Assembly (NCBI RefSeq): GCF_020281205.1
Contig: NZ_JACXZC010000016.1
Coordinates: forward strand, 1-64,000
Origin: Empedobacter stercoris
GTDB taxonomy: Bacteria; Bacteroidota; Bacteroidia; Flavobacteriales; Weeksellaceae
Length of the DNA: 64,000 nucleotides
Direction of reading: 5' to 3'
Positions within the stretch are counted from its first letter, which is position 1. Each line of letters starts with the position of its first letter. A program made the position numbers and the translations under genes. Of this stretch, positions 32,471-42,013 are shown in pieces. Under the pieces are notes generated by a model that saw only the letters and a program-made list of their open reading frames with translations, had not been told where the DNA came from and searched no databases.

Positions 32471-33277
32471 TTATAAATTCTTGTTTTGTTCTTCTGCATC
32501 GCCAACCATATTTCGAATAACACCAGGATTTGAATGTTTTTTCTTCATTCTCAAATTTAAGAATTCAACTAAAACTGAGAATCCCATTGCGAAATAAATG
32601 TATCCTTTCGAAATGTGTTGATCAAATCCTTCTGCTAATAGCGAAACACCGATTAACAATAAGAATGATAATGCTAACATCTTAACTGTTGGATGATCAT
32701 TTACAAATTTAGAAACAGCGCTTGCCGACAACATCATTACAGCTATTGCGATGACAACTGCAGCAATCATTACTTCGATATGTTCTGCCATACCAACTGC
32801 TGTAATCACCGAGTCTAAAGAGAAGACAATGTCTAAAATTAAGATTTGAATAATTGTACGAGCAAAAGAATGTACTTTTACTTTTCCTTCGTTTTCTTCT
32901 ACGCCTTCTATTTTGTGATGAATTTCAACGGTTGATTTATAAATTAAGAATAGACCTCCAATTAATAGGATCAAATCACGCCCAGAAATTGCTAATTTCT
33001 CTACCCATTCAATTGATGTTATTCCAATCCAATCGCCAATATTAAATAACGGTGTCGTAAGACTCATCACCCAACTTAGCGAAAACAATAAGATAACACG
33101 TGTAAACATGGCTAAGAATAAACCAAGTTGTTGTGCTTTTTTCTGTTGATGTGCAGGTAATTTTCCTGATAAAATAGAGATAAAAACAATATTATCGATT
33201 CCTAAAACAATCTCTAACATCGTTAATGTAAACAATGCAATTAATGCATCGGGTTGTAAAAAAATACTAAAATCCAT
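32471..33277 (-). CDS. TerC family integral membrane protein
   Basis: A 268-residue membrane protein, about seven or eight hydrophobic segments, with the two TerC signatures EIVLGIDNIVFISIL (about 22-36) and DIVFSLDSVITAVGM (about 147-161), whose Asp residues may handle metal ions. TerC/Alx family members act in manganese or tellurite-associated metal homeostasis. The C-terminal tail is charged and cytoplasmic. Single-gene unit, divergent from the DMT exporter gene to its right. Confidence 0.88.
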   Translation of the reverse strand: MDFSIFLQPDALIALFTLTMLEIVLGIDNIVFISILSGKLPAHQQKKAQQLGLFLAMFTRVILLFSLSWVMSLTTPLFNIGDWIGITSIEWVEKLAISGRDLILLIGGLFLIYKSTVEIHHKIEGVEENEGKVKVHSFARTIIQILILDIVFSLDSVITAVGMAEHIEVMIAAVVIAIAVMMLSASAVSKFVNDHPTVKMLALSFLLLIGVSLLAEGFDQHISKGYIYFAMGFSVLVEFLNLRMKKKHSNPGVIRNMVGDAEEQNKNL

Positions 33278-33451
33278 TGATAATTTTTAAAAAAAACGAA
33301 AATACAACGAGATTGATATTTAATTTTATGTAAATAATTATTTAATGTTAATTTAATATTGACTTCATAATAGAGTTTTATTAGTAAATAATTCATTCAA
33401 AAAGCTATTTACAATCAAGAATTTAATTCTACTTTTGCCAAAAAGCTAAAG

Positions 33452-34327
33452 ATGATTTCAAACGTGCAGTTCCGATTACAATTTCTTGTCTTATTGTGGG
33501 GATTTACAGGTGTTTTCGGTAAACTTGTTACCATGAATGCTTTGCCTATGGTTTGGTATCGTGTTTTAATTGCCGCAATTGCAGTTTTTGTTTACATGAA
33601 ATTTAAGAAATCTGATTTTCAAGTTTCTAAAAAAGAGTTGTTAACACTATTGGGAATTGGAGGTATTGTAGGTATACATTGGTTTACGTTTTATTTATCT
33701 ATTAAGCTTTCAAATATTTCTATTGCATTGAGCACACTATCAATGGGCGCACTTTTTAGTGCAGTATTAGAACCTATTTTTTTTAGAAGACGAATTAATC
33801 TCCTCGAAATTATCTTAGCAATTATTGTTTCAGCCTGTGTTGCTGTTATTTTTAATGCGTCACCAGATGATTATAAATTGGGAATAATTATTGGTATTTT
33901 ATGTAGTTTTTTATCCGCATTATTTGCTGTTCTTAATTCGAGATTACCAAAAAGCATAAAACCTACAAAAGTTACATTTTTCGAAATGGTTGGAGGGCTT
34001 ATCACACTTTCATTGATTATGGTATTGTTTCAACCAGATGCAATTACGGAAGTTGTAAATGTAAGTTGGTCAAACTTAGGATGGTTAATATTACTTGGAG
34101 TTATTTTTACAGCATTTGCACAAATTGAATCTGTCGCTTTATTGAAACATGTAAGTGCTTTTACCATGATGTTAAACGTAAATTTGGAACCTGTTTACGG
34201 CATCTTTTTAGCAAGTCTTATTTTTGGGGATTCAGAACTTATGACACCTGTCTTTTATATTGCTACAGGAGTAATGGTACTTTCTATCGTTATGAATGGA
34301 ATCTTAAAAGCAAAGTTTTTTAAATAA
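33452..34327 (+). CDS. EamA/DMT family transporter
   Basis: 291 residues with about ten hydrophobic segments arranged as two EamA repeats. The N-terminal repeat has WGFTGVFGKLV and the second repeat ends LNLEPVYGIFLASLIFGD..., a recognisable family ending. It would export amino acids or other metabolites. Its promoter region (33278-33451) is shared with the divergent TerC gene. No partner gene suggests a substrate. Confidence 0.82.
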   Translation: MISNVQFRLQFLVLLWGFTGVFGKLVTMNALPMVWYRVLIAAIAVFVYMKFKKSDFQVSKKELLTLLGIGGIVGIHWFTFYLSIKLSNISIALSTLSMGALFSAVLEPIFFRRRINLLEIILAIIVSACVAVIFNASPDDYKLGIIIGILCSFLSALFAVLNSRLPKSIKPTKVTFFEMVGGLITLSLIMVLFQPDAITEVVNVSWSNLGWLILLGVIFTAFAQIESVALLKHVSAFTMMLNVNLEPVYGIFLASLIFGDSELMTPVFYIATGVMVLSIVMNGILKAKFFK

Positions 34328-34410
34328 TTTGTTGTCATAAAGACGTAATTGTTTTAAGAAATGGTTATCATTTAATACATTTGTTTTAATTGAAAAGTAA
34401 ACCATAAAAA

Positions 34411-35424
34411 ATGATAAACTCTATTATAACAGGTGTCGGACACTATGTGCCAGAACGTGTAGTTACAAACTTTGATTTAGCTGAGGTAATGGACACCAAT
34501 GATGAATGGATTCAGGAACGTACAGGTATAGTTGAAAGAAGACATATCGAACCTGGCTCTAAAATTTCATCTACAGATTTAGGTGTAATTGCGGCTAAAA
34601 ATGCATTAGAAGATGCAGGAATCACAGCACAAGATATCGACTTTATTTTATTTGCAACTTTATCGCCAGATTATTACTTCCCAGGAAATGGAGTGTTGGT
34701 TCAGAAAGAATTAGGATGTCGAACAATTGGTGCGATGGATATTCGTAACCAATGTTCTGGTTTTGTGTATGCCTTGTCTACAGCAAATGCTTTTATAAAA
34801 GCAGGTATTTATAAAAATATTTTAGTAATTGGAGCAGAAGTTCATTCATTTGGTTTAGATTATTCTGATGAAGGACGAGGAGTTTCTGTTATTTTTGGCG
34901 ATGGAGCAGGAGCGGTAGTTGTTTCGGCTTCAGAAGAAGAAGGTCGTGGAATTTTATCAACAAACTTACATTCAGAAGGAGAATTTGCGGAAGAATTAGC
35001 CGTTACTTTCCCAGGAACTAAAACAGGTTGGTCAGACGAATTATTGAAAGATAATCACGGATTAACAAAAAAAGAGATTTACCCGTACATGAACGGAAAT
35101 TACGTTTTCAAACATGCAGTAACTCGTTTTCCAGAATCAATTGTAGAAGCATTAACTGCTGCAAATAAAAAGCCAGAAGATTTAGATTTATTTATTCCAC
35201 ATCAAGCCAATTTGCGTATTTCTCAGTTTGTTCAAAAACAATTAGGATTACCTGACGAAAAAGTCTACAACAACATTATGCGCTACGGGAATACAACAGC
35301 AGCGTCTATTCCGATTGCATTAAGTGAAGCGAAAAAAGAAGGTAAGATCAAGAAAGGAGACTTGGTGATGATGACTGCTTTTGGAGCAGGATTTACATGG
35401 GGATCTGTGTTAATAAACTGGTAA
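34411..35424 (+). CDS. beta-ketoacyl-ACP synthase III (FabH-like)
   Basis: 337 residues with the triad of KAS III: Cys115 in RNQCSGFVYALS, His in FIPHQANLRI (about 263) and Asn in NNIMRYGNTTAASIP (about 290). It condenses acyl-CoA with malonyl-ACP to start fatty acid chains. Bacteroidota carry paralogues, and here neither plsX nor rpmF is adjacent, so this may be a second copy rather than the housekeeping fabH. A 13-bp-stem hairpin follows at 35461-35494. The gene before it runs in the same direction, 83 bases away. Confidence 0.88.
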   Translation: MINSIITGVGHYVPERVVTNFDLAEVMDTNDEWIQERTGIVERRHIEPGSKISSTDLGVIAAKNALEDAGITAQDIDFILFATLSPDYYFPGNGVLVQKELGCRTIGAMDIRNQCSGFVYALSTANAFIKAGIYKNILVIGAEVHSFGLDYSDEGRGVSVIFGDGAGAVVVSASEEEGRGILSTNLHSEGEFAEELAVTFPGTKTGWSDELLKDNHGLTKKEIYPYMNGNYVFKHAVTRFPESIVEALTAANKKPEDLDLFIPHQANLRISQFVQKQLGLPDEKVYNNIMRYGNTTAASIPIALSEAKKEGKIKKGDLVMMTAFGAGFTWGSVLINW

Positions 35425-35460
35425 TTATTCAATAGAAGTTAAAATTAATTTAGATGATAT

Positions 35461-35494
35461 ACAAAACCCTTCATTGAAAAGTGAAGGGTTTTGT
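35461..35494. terminator. hairpin terminator of the KAS III gene
   Basis: ACAAAACCCTTCA (35461-35473) pairs perfectly with TGAAGGGTTTTGT (35482-35494) around an 8-base loop. The T-run after it is short, so termination may be partial or bidirectional. Confidence 0.65.
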
Positions 35495-35627
35495 ACTTCT
35501 GTAAGATTATTATCAATTCTTTAAAAAATAGGATACATATTGTTTTAAAAACTTTTATATTATTTATAATAGACTAAATTGATAAAATTCATTACAATTT
35601 TATAACGCAAATATATTCGGGATTAGT

Positions 35628-35635
35628 TATATTTG
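35628..35635 (+). promoter_or_regulatory. -7 box of the lpd promoter
   Basis: TATATTTG fits the Bacteroidota TAnnTTTG -7 consensus and lies 44 bases before the lpd start, in a 254-base gap. The -33 TTTG partner is not clear. Confidence 0.45.
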
Positions 35636-35678
35636 TGGAGTTTAAAAAATTATAATAACAAAATCAAAATAAAACTAT

Positions 35679-37079
35679 ATGAGTTCTTATGATGTAGCCG
35701 TAATTGGTGCTGGACCTGGAGGATATGTTGCTGCAATTCGTTGCGCGCAATTAGGATTTAAAACAGCAATTATCGAGAAAGAAAGTTTAGGTGGTACTTG
35801 TCTTAATGTTGGATGTATCCCATCAAAGGCTTTATTAGATTCTTCTCATCACTATTACGATGCTGTAAATCACTTTAAAGAGCACGGAATCGAAATTGAT
35901 GCTCCAAAAGTAAACTTCACTCAAATGATTGCTCGCAAAGCAGGTGTTGTAGATACTAACGTAGCTGGTATCAAATACTTGATGAGTAAAAATAACATTG
36001 ATGTGTTAGAAGGTACAGGTGCTTTTAAAGATGCAACTCATATTGTTGTAACTGCTAAAGACGGTTCTACTCAAGAAATCGAAGCAAAAAATACAATTAT
36101 CGCAACAGGATCAGTTTCATCTGAATTACCATTTGCGCCAACAGATAAGACTCGTATCATTACTTCTACAGAAGCGTTGGCTTTAACAGAAGTTCCTAAA
36201 CACTTAATCGTAATTGGTGGTGGTGTTATCGGATTAGAGTTAGGATCAGTTTATTTACGTTTAGGTTCTAAAGTAACAGTTGTAGAATATGCAGACCGTG
36301 TTATTCCAGGTATGGACGGAGCTTTGTCTAAAGAATTGACAAAAGTATTGAAAAAACAAGGAATGAAATTCCACACTTCTACAGGTGTAACTTCAGTTGT
36401 AAATAATGGAAACGATGTAACATTAAAAGCGACTTCTAAAAAAGGAGAAGAAATTGAAATTAACGGAGATTATGCTTTAGTTGCAGTTGGTCGTCGTGCT
36501 TTCACAGGTTCTTTAGGTTTAGAAAATGTAGGAATCGAAGTAGATGAAAGAGGACGTATCAAAACAAACGATCATTTACAAACAAACGTTTCTAACGTTT
36601 ACGCAATTGGAGACGTTGTTGCCGGTGCAATGTTAGCACACAAAGCAGAAGAAGAAGGTGTATTGGTTGCTGAGCAATTGGCAGGTCAAAGACCTCATAT
36701 CAACTATAACTTAATTCCTGGTGTTGTGTATACATGGCCAGAAGTTGCTGGAGTTGGAAAAACAGAGGAGCAATTAAAAGAAGAAGGAGTAGAGTACAAA
36801 GTTGGTTCTTTCCCATTCAAAGCTTTAGGTCGTGCACGTGCTTCTATGGATACGGATGGTTTTGCTAAAATTTTAGCAGACAAAAATACAGACGAAATCT
36901 TAGGAATGCATATTATTGGTGCTCGTGCTGCTGATTTAATTGCAGAAGGAGTTACAGCAATGGAATTCCGTGCTTCAGCAGAAGACTTAACAAGAATGTC
37001 TCATGCACACCCAACATTTGCAGAAGCGATTAAAGAAGCTGCTTTAGCTGCTACAGACAATCGTGCAATTCACGCTTAA
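35679..37079 (+). CDS. lpdA: dihydrolipoyl dehydrogenase
   Basis: The E3 component of pyruvate, 2-oxoglutarate or branched-chain dehydrogenase complexes, reoxidising dihydrolipoamide with NAD+. At 466 residues it is full length: FAD motif GAGPGG (10-15), redox disulfide GGTCLNVGC (Cys41, Cys46), NAD motif GGGVIG (about 178-183) and the C-terminal active-site segment HAHPTFAEA. No E1 or E2 gene is adjacent. A strong terminator follows at 37102. Confidence 0.95.
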   Translation: MSSYDVAVIGAGPGGYVAAIRCAQLGFKTAIIEKESLGGTCLNVGCIPSKALLDSSHHYYDAVNHFKEHGIEIDAPKVNFTQMIARKAGVVDTNVAGIKYLMSKNNIDVLEGTGAFKDATHIVVTAKDGSTQEIEAKNTIIATGSVSSELPFAPTDKTRIITSTEALALTEVPKHLIVIGGGVIGLELGSVYLRLGSKVTVVEYADRVIPGMDGALSKELTKVLKKQGMKFHTSTGVTSVVNNGNDVTLKATSKKGEEIEINGDYALVAVGRRAFTGSLGLENVGIEVDERGRIKTNDHLQTNVSNVYAIGDVVAGAMLAHKAEEEGVLVAEQLAGQRPHINYNLIPGVVYTWPEVAGVGKTEEQLKEEGVEYKVGSFPFKALGRARASMDTDGFAKILADKNTDEILGMHIIGARAADLIAEGVTAMEFRASAEDLTRMSHAHPTFAEAIKEAALAATDNRAIHA

Positions 37080-37101
37080 TCAATAGATTTAAGATAAATT
37101 C

Positions 37102-37132
37102 AAAAAGCTGTTCGTAAGAACAGCTTTTTTTG
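37102..37132 (+). terminator. lpd terminator
   Basis: AAAAAGCTGTTC pairs with GAACAGCTTTTT around a GTAA loop and a T-run follows. Confidence 0.85.
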
Positions 37133-37160
37133 TTATTTTTAAAATTAAATACAAATCAAA

Positions 37161-37277
37161 ATGGATCATATAAGTACACTATTCAAAGAACATTGGGACA
37201 CCATTTTAATTACGGTTTTATCAATTGTGATTTTTCTTCTTGTTTTAAACAATAAACGCAAGAATCCAAGAAGATAG
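37161..37277 (+). CDS. 38-residue single-pass membrane protein
   Basis: A short frame from ATG 37161 encoding 38 residues with one hydrophobic segment (TILITVLSIVIFLLVL, about 14-29) flanked by an acidic/amphipathic N-terminus and a strongly basic end (NKRKNPRR). It lies between the lpd terminator and a convergent gene and obeys the positive-inside rule. Such small proteins are common in Flavobacteriia but no function is known to me. Confidence 0.5.
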   Translation: MDHISTLFKEHWDTILITVLSIVIFLLVLNNKRKNPRR

Positions 37278-37278
37278 G

Positions 37279-38016
37279 TTAAAAATAAAGTGGATTTGGA
37301 AATATAAATTGGTAATTCAATTCGTTGATAATTTTATCCGACGAGATGATTTTACCTTTTTTTATTTCTGAATTTATTATTTTTTGATGTTGTTGATAAT
37401 TCAAAATTTCTTCTTTTGTAGGATGTTTTGGTGCAACAATATTATAAATAGATGAAGTTTTATTTTGTTGAATTAATTGTGCTATAATTCGACAAACATC
37501 TTCAAAATGAACATGATTAACAACTTGATTCAAATGAGGACGTTCAAAAGTTAAATAGTTTGATAAACGGCGATTATCGCCCATCAAACCTCCTAATCTT
37601 AGGATATTAAGCTGCGGAAATTGCATTTGCAATTTGTTTTCAATAAATAAATAAGGTTGATTTAGCTTATCTTTTTCTAACGTATTTTCGCTGATAATTT
37701 TTTCTACATCTGGATAAATTCCAGTACTACTTATCAAAAAAAGTGGTCGACTATATGTTCCGATAAACTGAATAATTTGATTAAATCTAATTCTCAACTC
37801 ATCTGTGGTATTGCGTTTTCCAAAAGGAATGGTAATAATAATAAACTCGAATATACTGGTATCGATACGTTGTAATGATGTTTGATCGAAATTGATCGAA
37901 AGGCAATTTGGAGCATCAGACTGTCGTTTGGTTGAAGTAATTTGATAGTGTTTTGCAAGATGTTCTTCTAAGCGACTTCCCAACCAACCTTTTCCAATAA
38001 TTAATCCTTTCTTCAT
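37279..38016 (-). CDS. NAD-dependent epimerase-like (extended SDR) protein
   Basis: 245 residues of Rossmann type. The N-terminus LIIGKGWLGSRLEEHL corresponds to the GxxGxxG nucleotide-binding loop, with a GKGWLG variant, and FLISSTGIYPD (about 101-111) carries the Ser-Tyr pair of extended SDRs, with a Lys further on in LFIENKLQM. YnbA/YeeZ-type proteins of similar build are of unknown substrate. It converges with the small membrane protein, its stop lying 2 bases from that gene's end. Confidence 0.75.
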   Translation of the reverse strand: MKKGLIIGKGWLGSRLEEHLAKHYQITSTKRQSDAPNCLSINFDQTSLQRIDTSIFEFIIITIPFGKRNTTDELRIRFNQIIQFIGTYSRPLFLISSTGIYPDVEKIISENTLEKDKLNQPYLFIENKLQMQFPQLNILRLGGLMGDNRRLSNYLTFERPHLNQVVNHVHFEDVCRIIAQLIQQNKTSSIYNIVAPKHPTKEEILNYQQHQKIINSEIKKGKIISSDKIINELNYQFIFPNPLYF

Positions 38017-38121
38017 ATTTTCAAAACATTCGATAAATATAAATATAATAAATACTATTTACAATGATTAATTATGTTATAAATTAAATTTATTTATGAT
38101 ATTTTTAACAAAACTTAAATT

Positions 38122-38316
38122 ATGTCGAACAAAACAATTTTAAAAATTGCATTTGTACCCATTTGGTTACTGTTTATATTGTTTGCTATTCAATATATAT
38201 TTGGATTAATTAGCGAACCAAATACACTGCATGTTGTTATAGGCGTCGTATTGTTAAGTATTTTAATTTTTACAACTTTAATTATTTTCAAAAAAATCTA
38301 TTTTACGAATGAATAA
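38122..38316 (+). CDS. small two-pass membrane protein
   Basis: The 64-residue protein is almost wholly hydrophobic, with two segments (LLFILFAIQYIFGLI and VVIGVVLLSILIFTTLIIF) and a short C-terminal charged tail. It overlaps the start of the SPFH lipoprotein by 8 bases, so it is its partner in a two-gene operon. No family name is recognised. Confidence 0.65.
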   Translation: MSNKTILKIAFVPIWLLFILFAIQYIFGLISEPNTLHVVIGVVLLSILIFTTLIIFKKIYFTNE

Positions 38317-39103
38317 AAATTTAATCAAATTAATTGCAGGAGGAACACTTTCATTATTTTTATTAGTTGTTGCAATAGCTTGTACAGAACGCATTGATGC
38401 TGGTCACGAAGGTTTACTTGTCAAAATGTACGGATCAGACAAAGGTGTGCAAGATGTTGCTTTAGTAACGGGTCGAGTTTGGTATAATCCTTTGACAGAA
38501 CAAGTGTTCGAAATTCCAACTTATGTGCAGACTATTAATTATGAAGCATTCACAGTTAATGCAAAAGATGGTTCTGTTTTTACGGTTGACCCTACAATTT
38601 CGCTTAAAGTTATAGATGGAGAATCGCCAAAAATTTTCAAAAAATATCGTCGTAATATTAACGAAGTTTTACAGAATACTTTAGTTAATCATATCAAAGA
38701 TGTTTACCGTATCGAGTTTAATAAATTTACTACAGATCAAATCATTAGCAGCCGCGAAGCTTTTGAAAATGGAGTTCAGCAAAAAATGAATGCATTTTTG
38801 AAACAAGAAGGATTTATTTTAGAACAATTGACAAGTGGAATTCAATATCCTGAAGCAATTACAAAAGCCATTAATGCTAAGAATGCCGCGATACAAGAAG
38901 CACAACGTGTAGAAAACGAATTAAAAGTTGCGGAAGCAAATGCTAAAAAATTAATTGTACAAGCCGAAGCTGAAGCAAGAGCAAATGAATTGAGAAAAGT
39001 TTCTTTAAATCAATTATTGATTCAACAACAATTTATAGAAAAGTGGGATGGAAAAACAGCTATTTATGGAAACGCTCCTTCGTTTTTCAAAGCAGTTAAT
39101 TAA
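38309..39103 (+). CDS. SPFH/band 7 (prohibitin-like) lipoprotein
   Basis: 264 residues with an N-terminal hydrophobic segment and lipobox ending AIACTE (Cys25), then an SPFH domain (about 30-190) and a coiled-coil helix (about 190-240, ATKAINAKNAAIQEAQRVENELKVAEANAK in parts). It forms membrane microdomains or shields membrane proteases. The upstream small membrane protein overlaps its start. Confidence 0.82.
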   Translation: MNKNLIKLIAGGTLSLFLLVVAIACTERIDAGHEGLLVKMYGSDKGVQDVALVTGRVWYNPLTEQVFEIPTYVQTINYEAFTVNAKDGSVFTVDPTISLKVIDGESPKIFKKYRRNINEVLQNTLVNHIKDVYRIEFNKFTTDQIISSREAFENGVQQKMNAFLKQEGFILEQLTSGIQYPEAITKAINAKNAAIQEAQRVENELKVAEANAKKLIVQAEAEARANELRKVSLNQLLIQQQFIEKWDGKTAIYGNAPSFFKAVN

Positions 39104-39126
39104 CATTATCTACATAATTATTATTC

Positions 39127-39160
39127 AAAAAGAGATTTATTAAACCAAATCTCTTTTTAT
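39127..39160 (+). terminator. terminator of the SPFH operon
   Basis: AAAGAGATTT pairs with AAATCTCTTT, and a T-rich run follows. Confidence 0.8.
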
Positions 39161-39169
39161 TTTTGCTCA

Positions 39170-39868
39170 ATGTTAGAAATTCTTTACCAAGACGACTATA
39201 TTATTGCCATTAATAAGCCAAGTGGTTTATTGGTTCATAAATCTTTTTATGCGCGAGATGCTTCTGTTTTTGCAGTTCAAGAGTTGCGCAACCAAATAGG
39301 AGGGCAACACGTTTATCCCGTTCATCGTTTAGATCGCAAAACATCTGGCGTACTTTTATTTGCTTTAGATAAAGAAAGTCTAAAAATTATGAATGACCGT
39401 TTTGCCACACGTGCGGTCGAAAAAAAATATTTGGTGATATTACGTGGTTGGGCACCAGAAGAGCTAACAATAGATTATGATTTAACCAATGATGATGGTG
39501 TAAAACAAAACGCAATTACTTACTTTCATCGCTTGCAAACAGCTGAAATTGAATTGGCTTTCAATAATCATCCAACTTCTCGTTATTGTTTGGTTGAAGC
39601 AATTCCAGAAACTGGTCGAATGCATCAATTGCGAAAACATTTTCGGCACATTTTTCATCCTATTTTAGGAAGTCGTCCACATGGCTGTAATAAACAGAAT
39701 AAATTGTGGTTAGAGAATTTTGGATTGAAAGGAATGATGCTTCATGCCCATGAGTTAGTGTTTAATCATCCTGTTTCAAATAAAAAAATCACGCTTCATG
39801 CGAAAGTTAATGAGGAATTTACTAAAGTTGGAGAAATATTGAAATTGGATTTGAAAAAATACCTATAA
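39170..39868 (+). CDS. truC: RluA-family pseudouridine synthase, TruC-like
   Basis: 232 residues. The catalytic box is HRLDRKTSG (52-60) with Asp55, and the first part INKPSGLLVHK matches the family opening. The size without an S4 domain fits TruC, which makes pseudouridine 65 in tRNAs, more than the RluA/RluC/RluD enzymes. It starts a few bases after the SPFH terminator and has no obvious partner. Confidence 0.82.
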   Translation: MLEILYQDDYIIAINKPSGLLVHKSFYARDASVFAVQELRNQIGGQHVYPVHRLDRKTSGVLLFALDKESLKIMNDRFATRAVEKKYLVILRGWAPEELTIDYDLTNDDGVKQNAITYFHRLQTAEIELAFNNHPTSRYCLVEAIPETGRMHQLRKHFRHIFHPILGSRPHGCNKQNKLWLENFGLKGMMLHAHELVFNHPVSNKKITLHAKVNEEFTKVGEILKLDLKKYL

Positions 39869-39938
39869 TTAGGGAGTGTTAAATTATTGAAATTGAGTGT
39901 TATATTTTGTAAATTAGGTAATTAAAATCTACAAGCTT

Positions 39939-40532
39939 ATGAAACATTACATTTACTCACTTTTTACATTTTTATTCTTCTTTAATTGCACCGAGAACAA
40001 GTCAGAAGTTAAACAGCTTACAACGTTAGAACTTTCTGAAACATCAGAATTTAAAGATGCTTCTGAGGATAAAAAACAATTGTTTTATGAAATTAAAGCA
40101 TTTCAAAAAGATTTACAAAGTAAAGAATCAATTAAATTTCCAGACTATTTAGATTGTCCAAAACGTGTTGAAGAATTAGACTTGAGCACAAAAAATACGA
40201 CGATTAGAACAGATGTAGAATCAAATTCTTTTCGTTTGTCAACAAATTTGGTAAAGGATAATTTTGAATTAATTTACAATGAATTGGATTTAAATATTAT
40301 TAATGAAGTGATAAAAGCAATTCCTGAAACAGAAATATTAGCGAATGACTTTGTTTCGACAAATGTAAAAATTGAAGATTGTGATTACCACACTTCAATT
40401 TCGATGAAGGGAAAAGAAGTCGCATTTGATATTAAATCAACGACTGAAAAAAATGAATGCAAAAAAGATCAAAAATGGAAATTTGTCTCAAACGGAGAAA
40501 TTTTAGTTTTAGATCATCGAAAAATGTTATAA
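39939..40532 (+). CDS. hypothetical lipoprotein
   Basis: 197 residues; the N-terminal hydrophobic segment ends FLFFFNCTEN, a lipobox with Cys17. The mature part is charged, with four further Cys residues that may form disulfides (DCPKRVE, EDCDYHTS, NECKKDQ). No family is recognised. It ends at a bidirectional terminator shared with the convergent ZIP transporter gene. Confidence 0.65.
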   Translation: MKHYIYSLFTFLFFFNCTENKSEVKQLTTLELSETSEFKDASEDKKQLFYEIKAFQKDLQSKESIKFPDYLDCPKRVEELDLSTKNTTIRTDVESNSFRLSTNLVKDNFELIYNELDLNIINEVIKAIPETEILANDFVSTNVKIEDCDYHTSISMKGKEVAFDIKSTTEKNECKKDQKWKFVSNGEILVLDHRKML

Positions 40533-40533
40533 T

Positions 40534-40573
40534 AAAAAAAAAGAAGTTCAAATTTTGAACTTCTTTTTTTTTA
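40534..40573. terminator. bidirectional terminator
   Basis: AAAGAAGTTCAA pairs with TTGAACTTCTTT and is flanked by A and T runs, serving both the lipoprotein gene and the ZIP transporter gene. Confidence 0.85.
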
Positions 40574-40575
40574 TT

Positions 40576-41283
40576 TTAGTGCGAATGTACATGCATAGAA
40601 ACGGTTAAATAAGCCAATAAAAATCCAATTATAATTGAGCCAAATTTTTGTAGATTAAATTTGTGTCCTTCGTTACTTTCGAATAAAATGACCGTTGAAA
40701 TGTGTAAGAATATTCCAGAAACAATTGCGCTCATTTCTAATGAATAGTTCGAAATAATGGTGTGTTTTCCTAAGAAATAACCTATTGGAGCGGCTAATGC
40801 AAACAAAGACATAAAGAGAAAACGTTTTGCATTAGATTCTGTATGTTGACATAATGCGCTAAATAAAATCATCGAAACAGGAATATTATGTACAAAAATT
40901 GCCCACATAAAATCATGTGAAGCTGCATTTGCAACGGGAATTCCTTCGATAATAGAGTGAAGAAATAATCCTCCAAAAATTCCGAATGGAAACTGCTCTT
41001 TTTTATGCAAATGTATATGTCCGTGCTCGACACCTTTGCTCACTGTTTCTAAAATATATTGCACAACAACCCCTAACAAAACAAACAAACCAATCGAATG
41101 ATGACTATGATGATCTGAGGGATGTCCGTAAACTTGAGGCAATATTTCTAAAACGGTCATCGCTAAGAAATAAGCACCACTAAAGGTGAGCAGTAATTTT
41201 GAGTTGTGTTTGTTTTTGAGTAAAATTCGAGAGAATATCACACCAATTAAAACACTTGAAATTAAGATTAAACTTTCTTTCAT
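40576..41283 (-). CDS. ZIP family metal transporter
   Basis: A 235-residue protein of about eight hydrophobic segments. The transmembrane motif LHSIIEGIPVAN (about 107-118) is the metal-coordinating HSxxEG of ZIP proteins, and FVHNIPVSM (about 130-138) a second metal-site helix. Between segments 3 and 4 lies a His-rich loop (GHPSDHHSHH; HGHIHLHKK). It moves Zn2+ or another divalent ion into the cytoplasm. It shares an operon-like arrangement with a methyltransferase and a Fur-family regulator upstream. Confidence 0.85.
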   Translation of the reverse strand: MKESLILISSVLIGVIFSRILLKNKHNSKLLLTFSGAYFLAMTVLEILPQVYGHPSDHHSHHSIGLFVLLGVVVQYILETVSKGVEHGHIHLHKKEQFPFGIFGGLFLHSIIEGIPVANAASHDFMWAIFVHNIPVSMILFSALCQHTESNAKRFLFMSLFALAAPIGYFLGKHTIISNYSLEMSAIVSGIFLHISTVILFESNEGHKFNLQKFGSIIIGFLLAYLTVSMHVHSH

Positions 41284-42008
41284 TTGTTTAATACTAAAAT
41301 TAATCGGTCGGATGTTTGTTCATCAAAATCATCCAAATTGTAATTCCCAAAAGCTTTATCTAATACAAAACCTTCAGTTTCATATATTTTTTTGAAATCA
41401 TTGAAATAAATCAATCGAACATATTCTTCGAAATGAAAAGTTTCGCCTTTATCTTCAAAATCAATTTCTTTTTTAATAAATCCATTTTCAATTGACTTTG
41501 TGATTTTAAATAAAATTCCGTCAATTACTTTTTCCTCATAGGGAATCATGTGTGAAACAACTTTTTCTGCATTCAGATAATCCAACACAAAAATTCCATG
41601 CGATTTAATTTGTTGTTTTACGGCTTCAAAAACGCTAAAATTATCTTCATATTTCTCGAAGTAACCAAAACTTGTAAATAAATTGAAAACAGCATCAAAC
41701 TCGTTTGGATGATACACTTCGCGCATATCGTGTACTTCAAATTTTAAGTGTTCATTTTCATATTGTTTTGCAAAAGAAATACTTGCTTCGGCTAAATCTA
41801 TTCCCAAAACATCAAATCCTAATTTATTCAACGTAATCGAATGTCGGCCTTTTCCACAAGCTAAATCCAACAGTTTTGCATGTTGCGGAAGTTGTAAGTA
41901 ATGGGTGATTTTTTTGATAAAATCTTCTGCTTCTGTTAAGCTTCTGTTTTTGTATAAAATATGATAATATGGCGAGTTAAACCATTTTACAAACCATTGT
42001 AAATCCAT
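41280..42008 (-). CDS. class I SAM-dependent methyltransferase
   Basis: 242 residues with motif I LLDLACGKGRHSI (about 45-57), VLGIDLAEASI (about 67-77) and a following FDAVFNLFTSFGYF. A long frame to 42053 is possible, but the ATG at 42008 is preferred, since it lies 5 bases after the Fur stop and begins MDLQWFVKWF, a start seen in this family. The substrate is unknown. It overlaps the ZIP gene by 4 bases. Confidence 0.8.
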   Translation of the reverse strand: MDLQWFVKWFNSPYYHILYKNRSLTEAEDFIKKITHYLQLPQHAKLLDLACGKGRHSITLNKLGFDVLGIDLAEASISFAKQYENEHLKFEVHDMREVYHPNEFDAVFNLFTSFGYFEKYEDNFSVFEAVKQQIKSHGIFVLDYLNAEKVVSHMIPYEEKVIDGILFKITKSIENGFIKKEIDFEDKGETFHFEEYVRLIYFNDFKKIYETEGFVLDKAFGNYNLDDFDEQTSDRLILVLNK

Positions 42009-42013
42009 TGTTG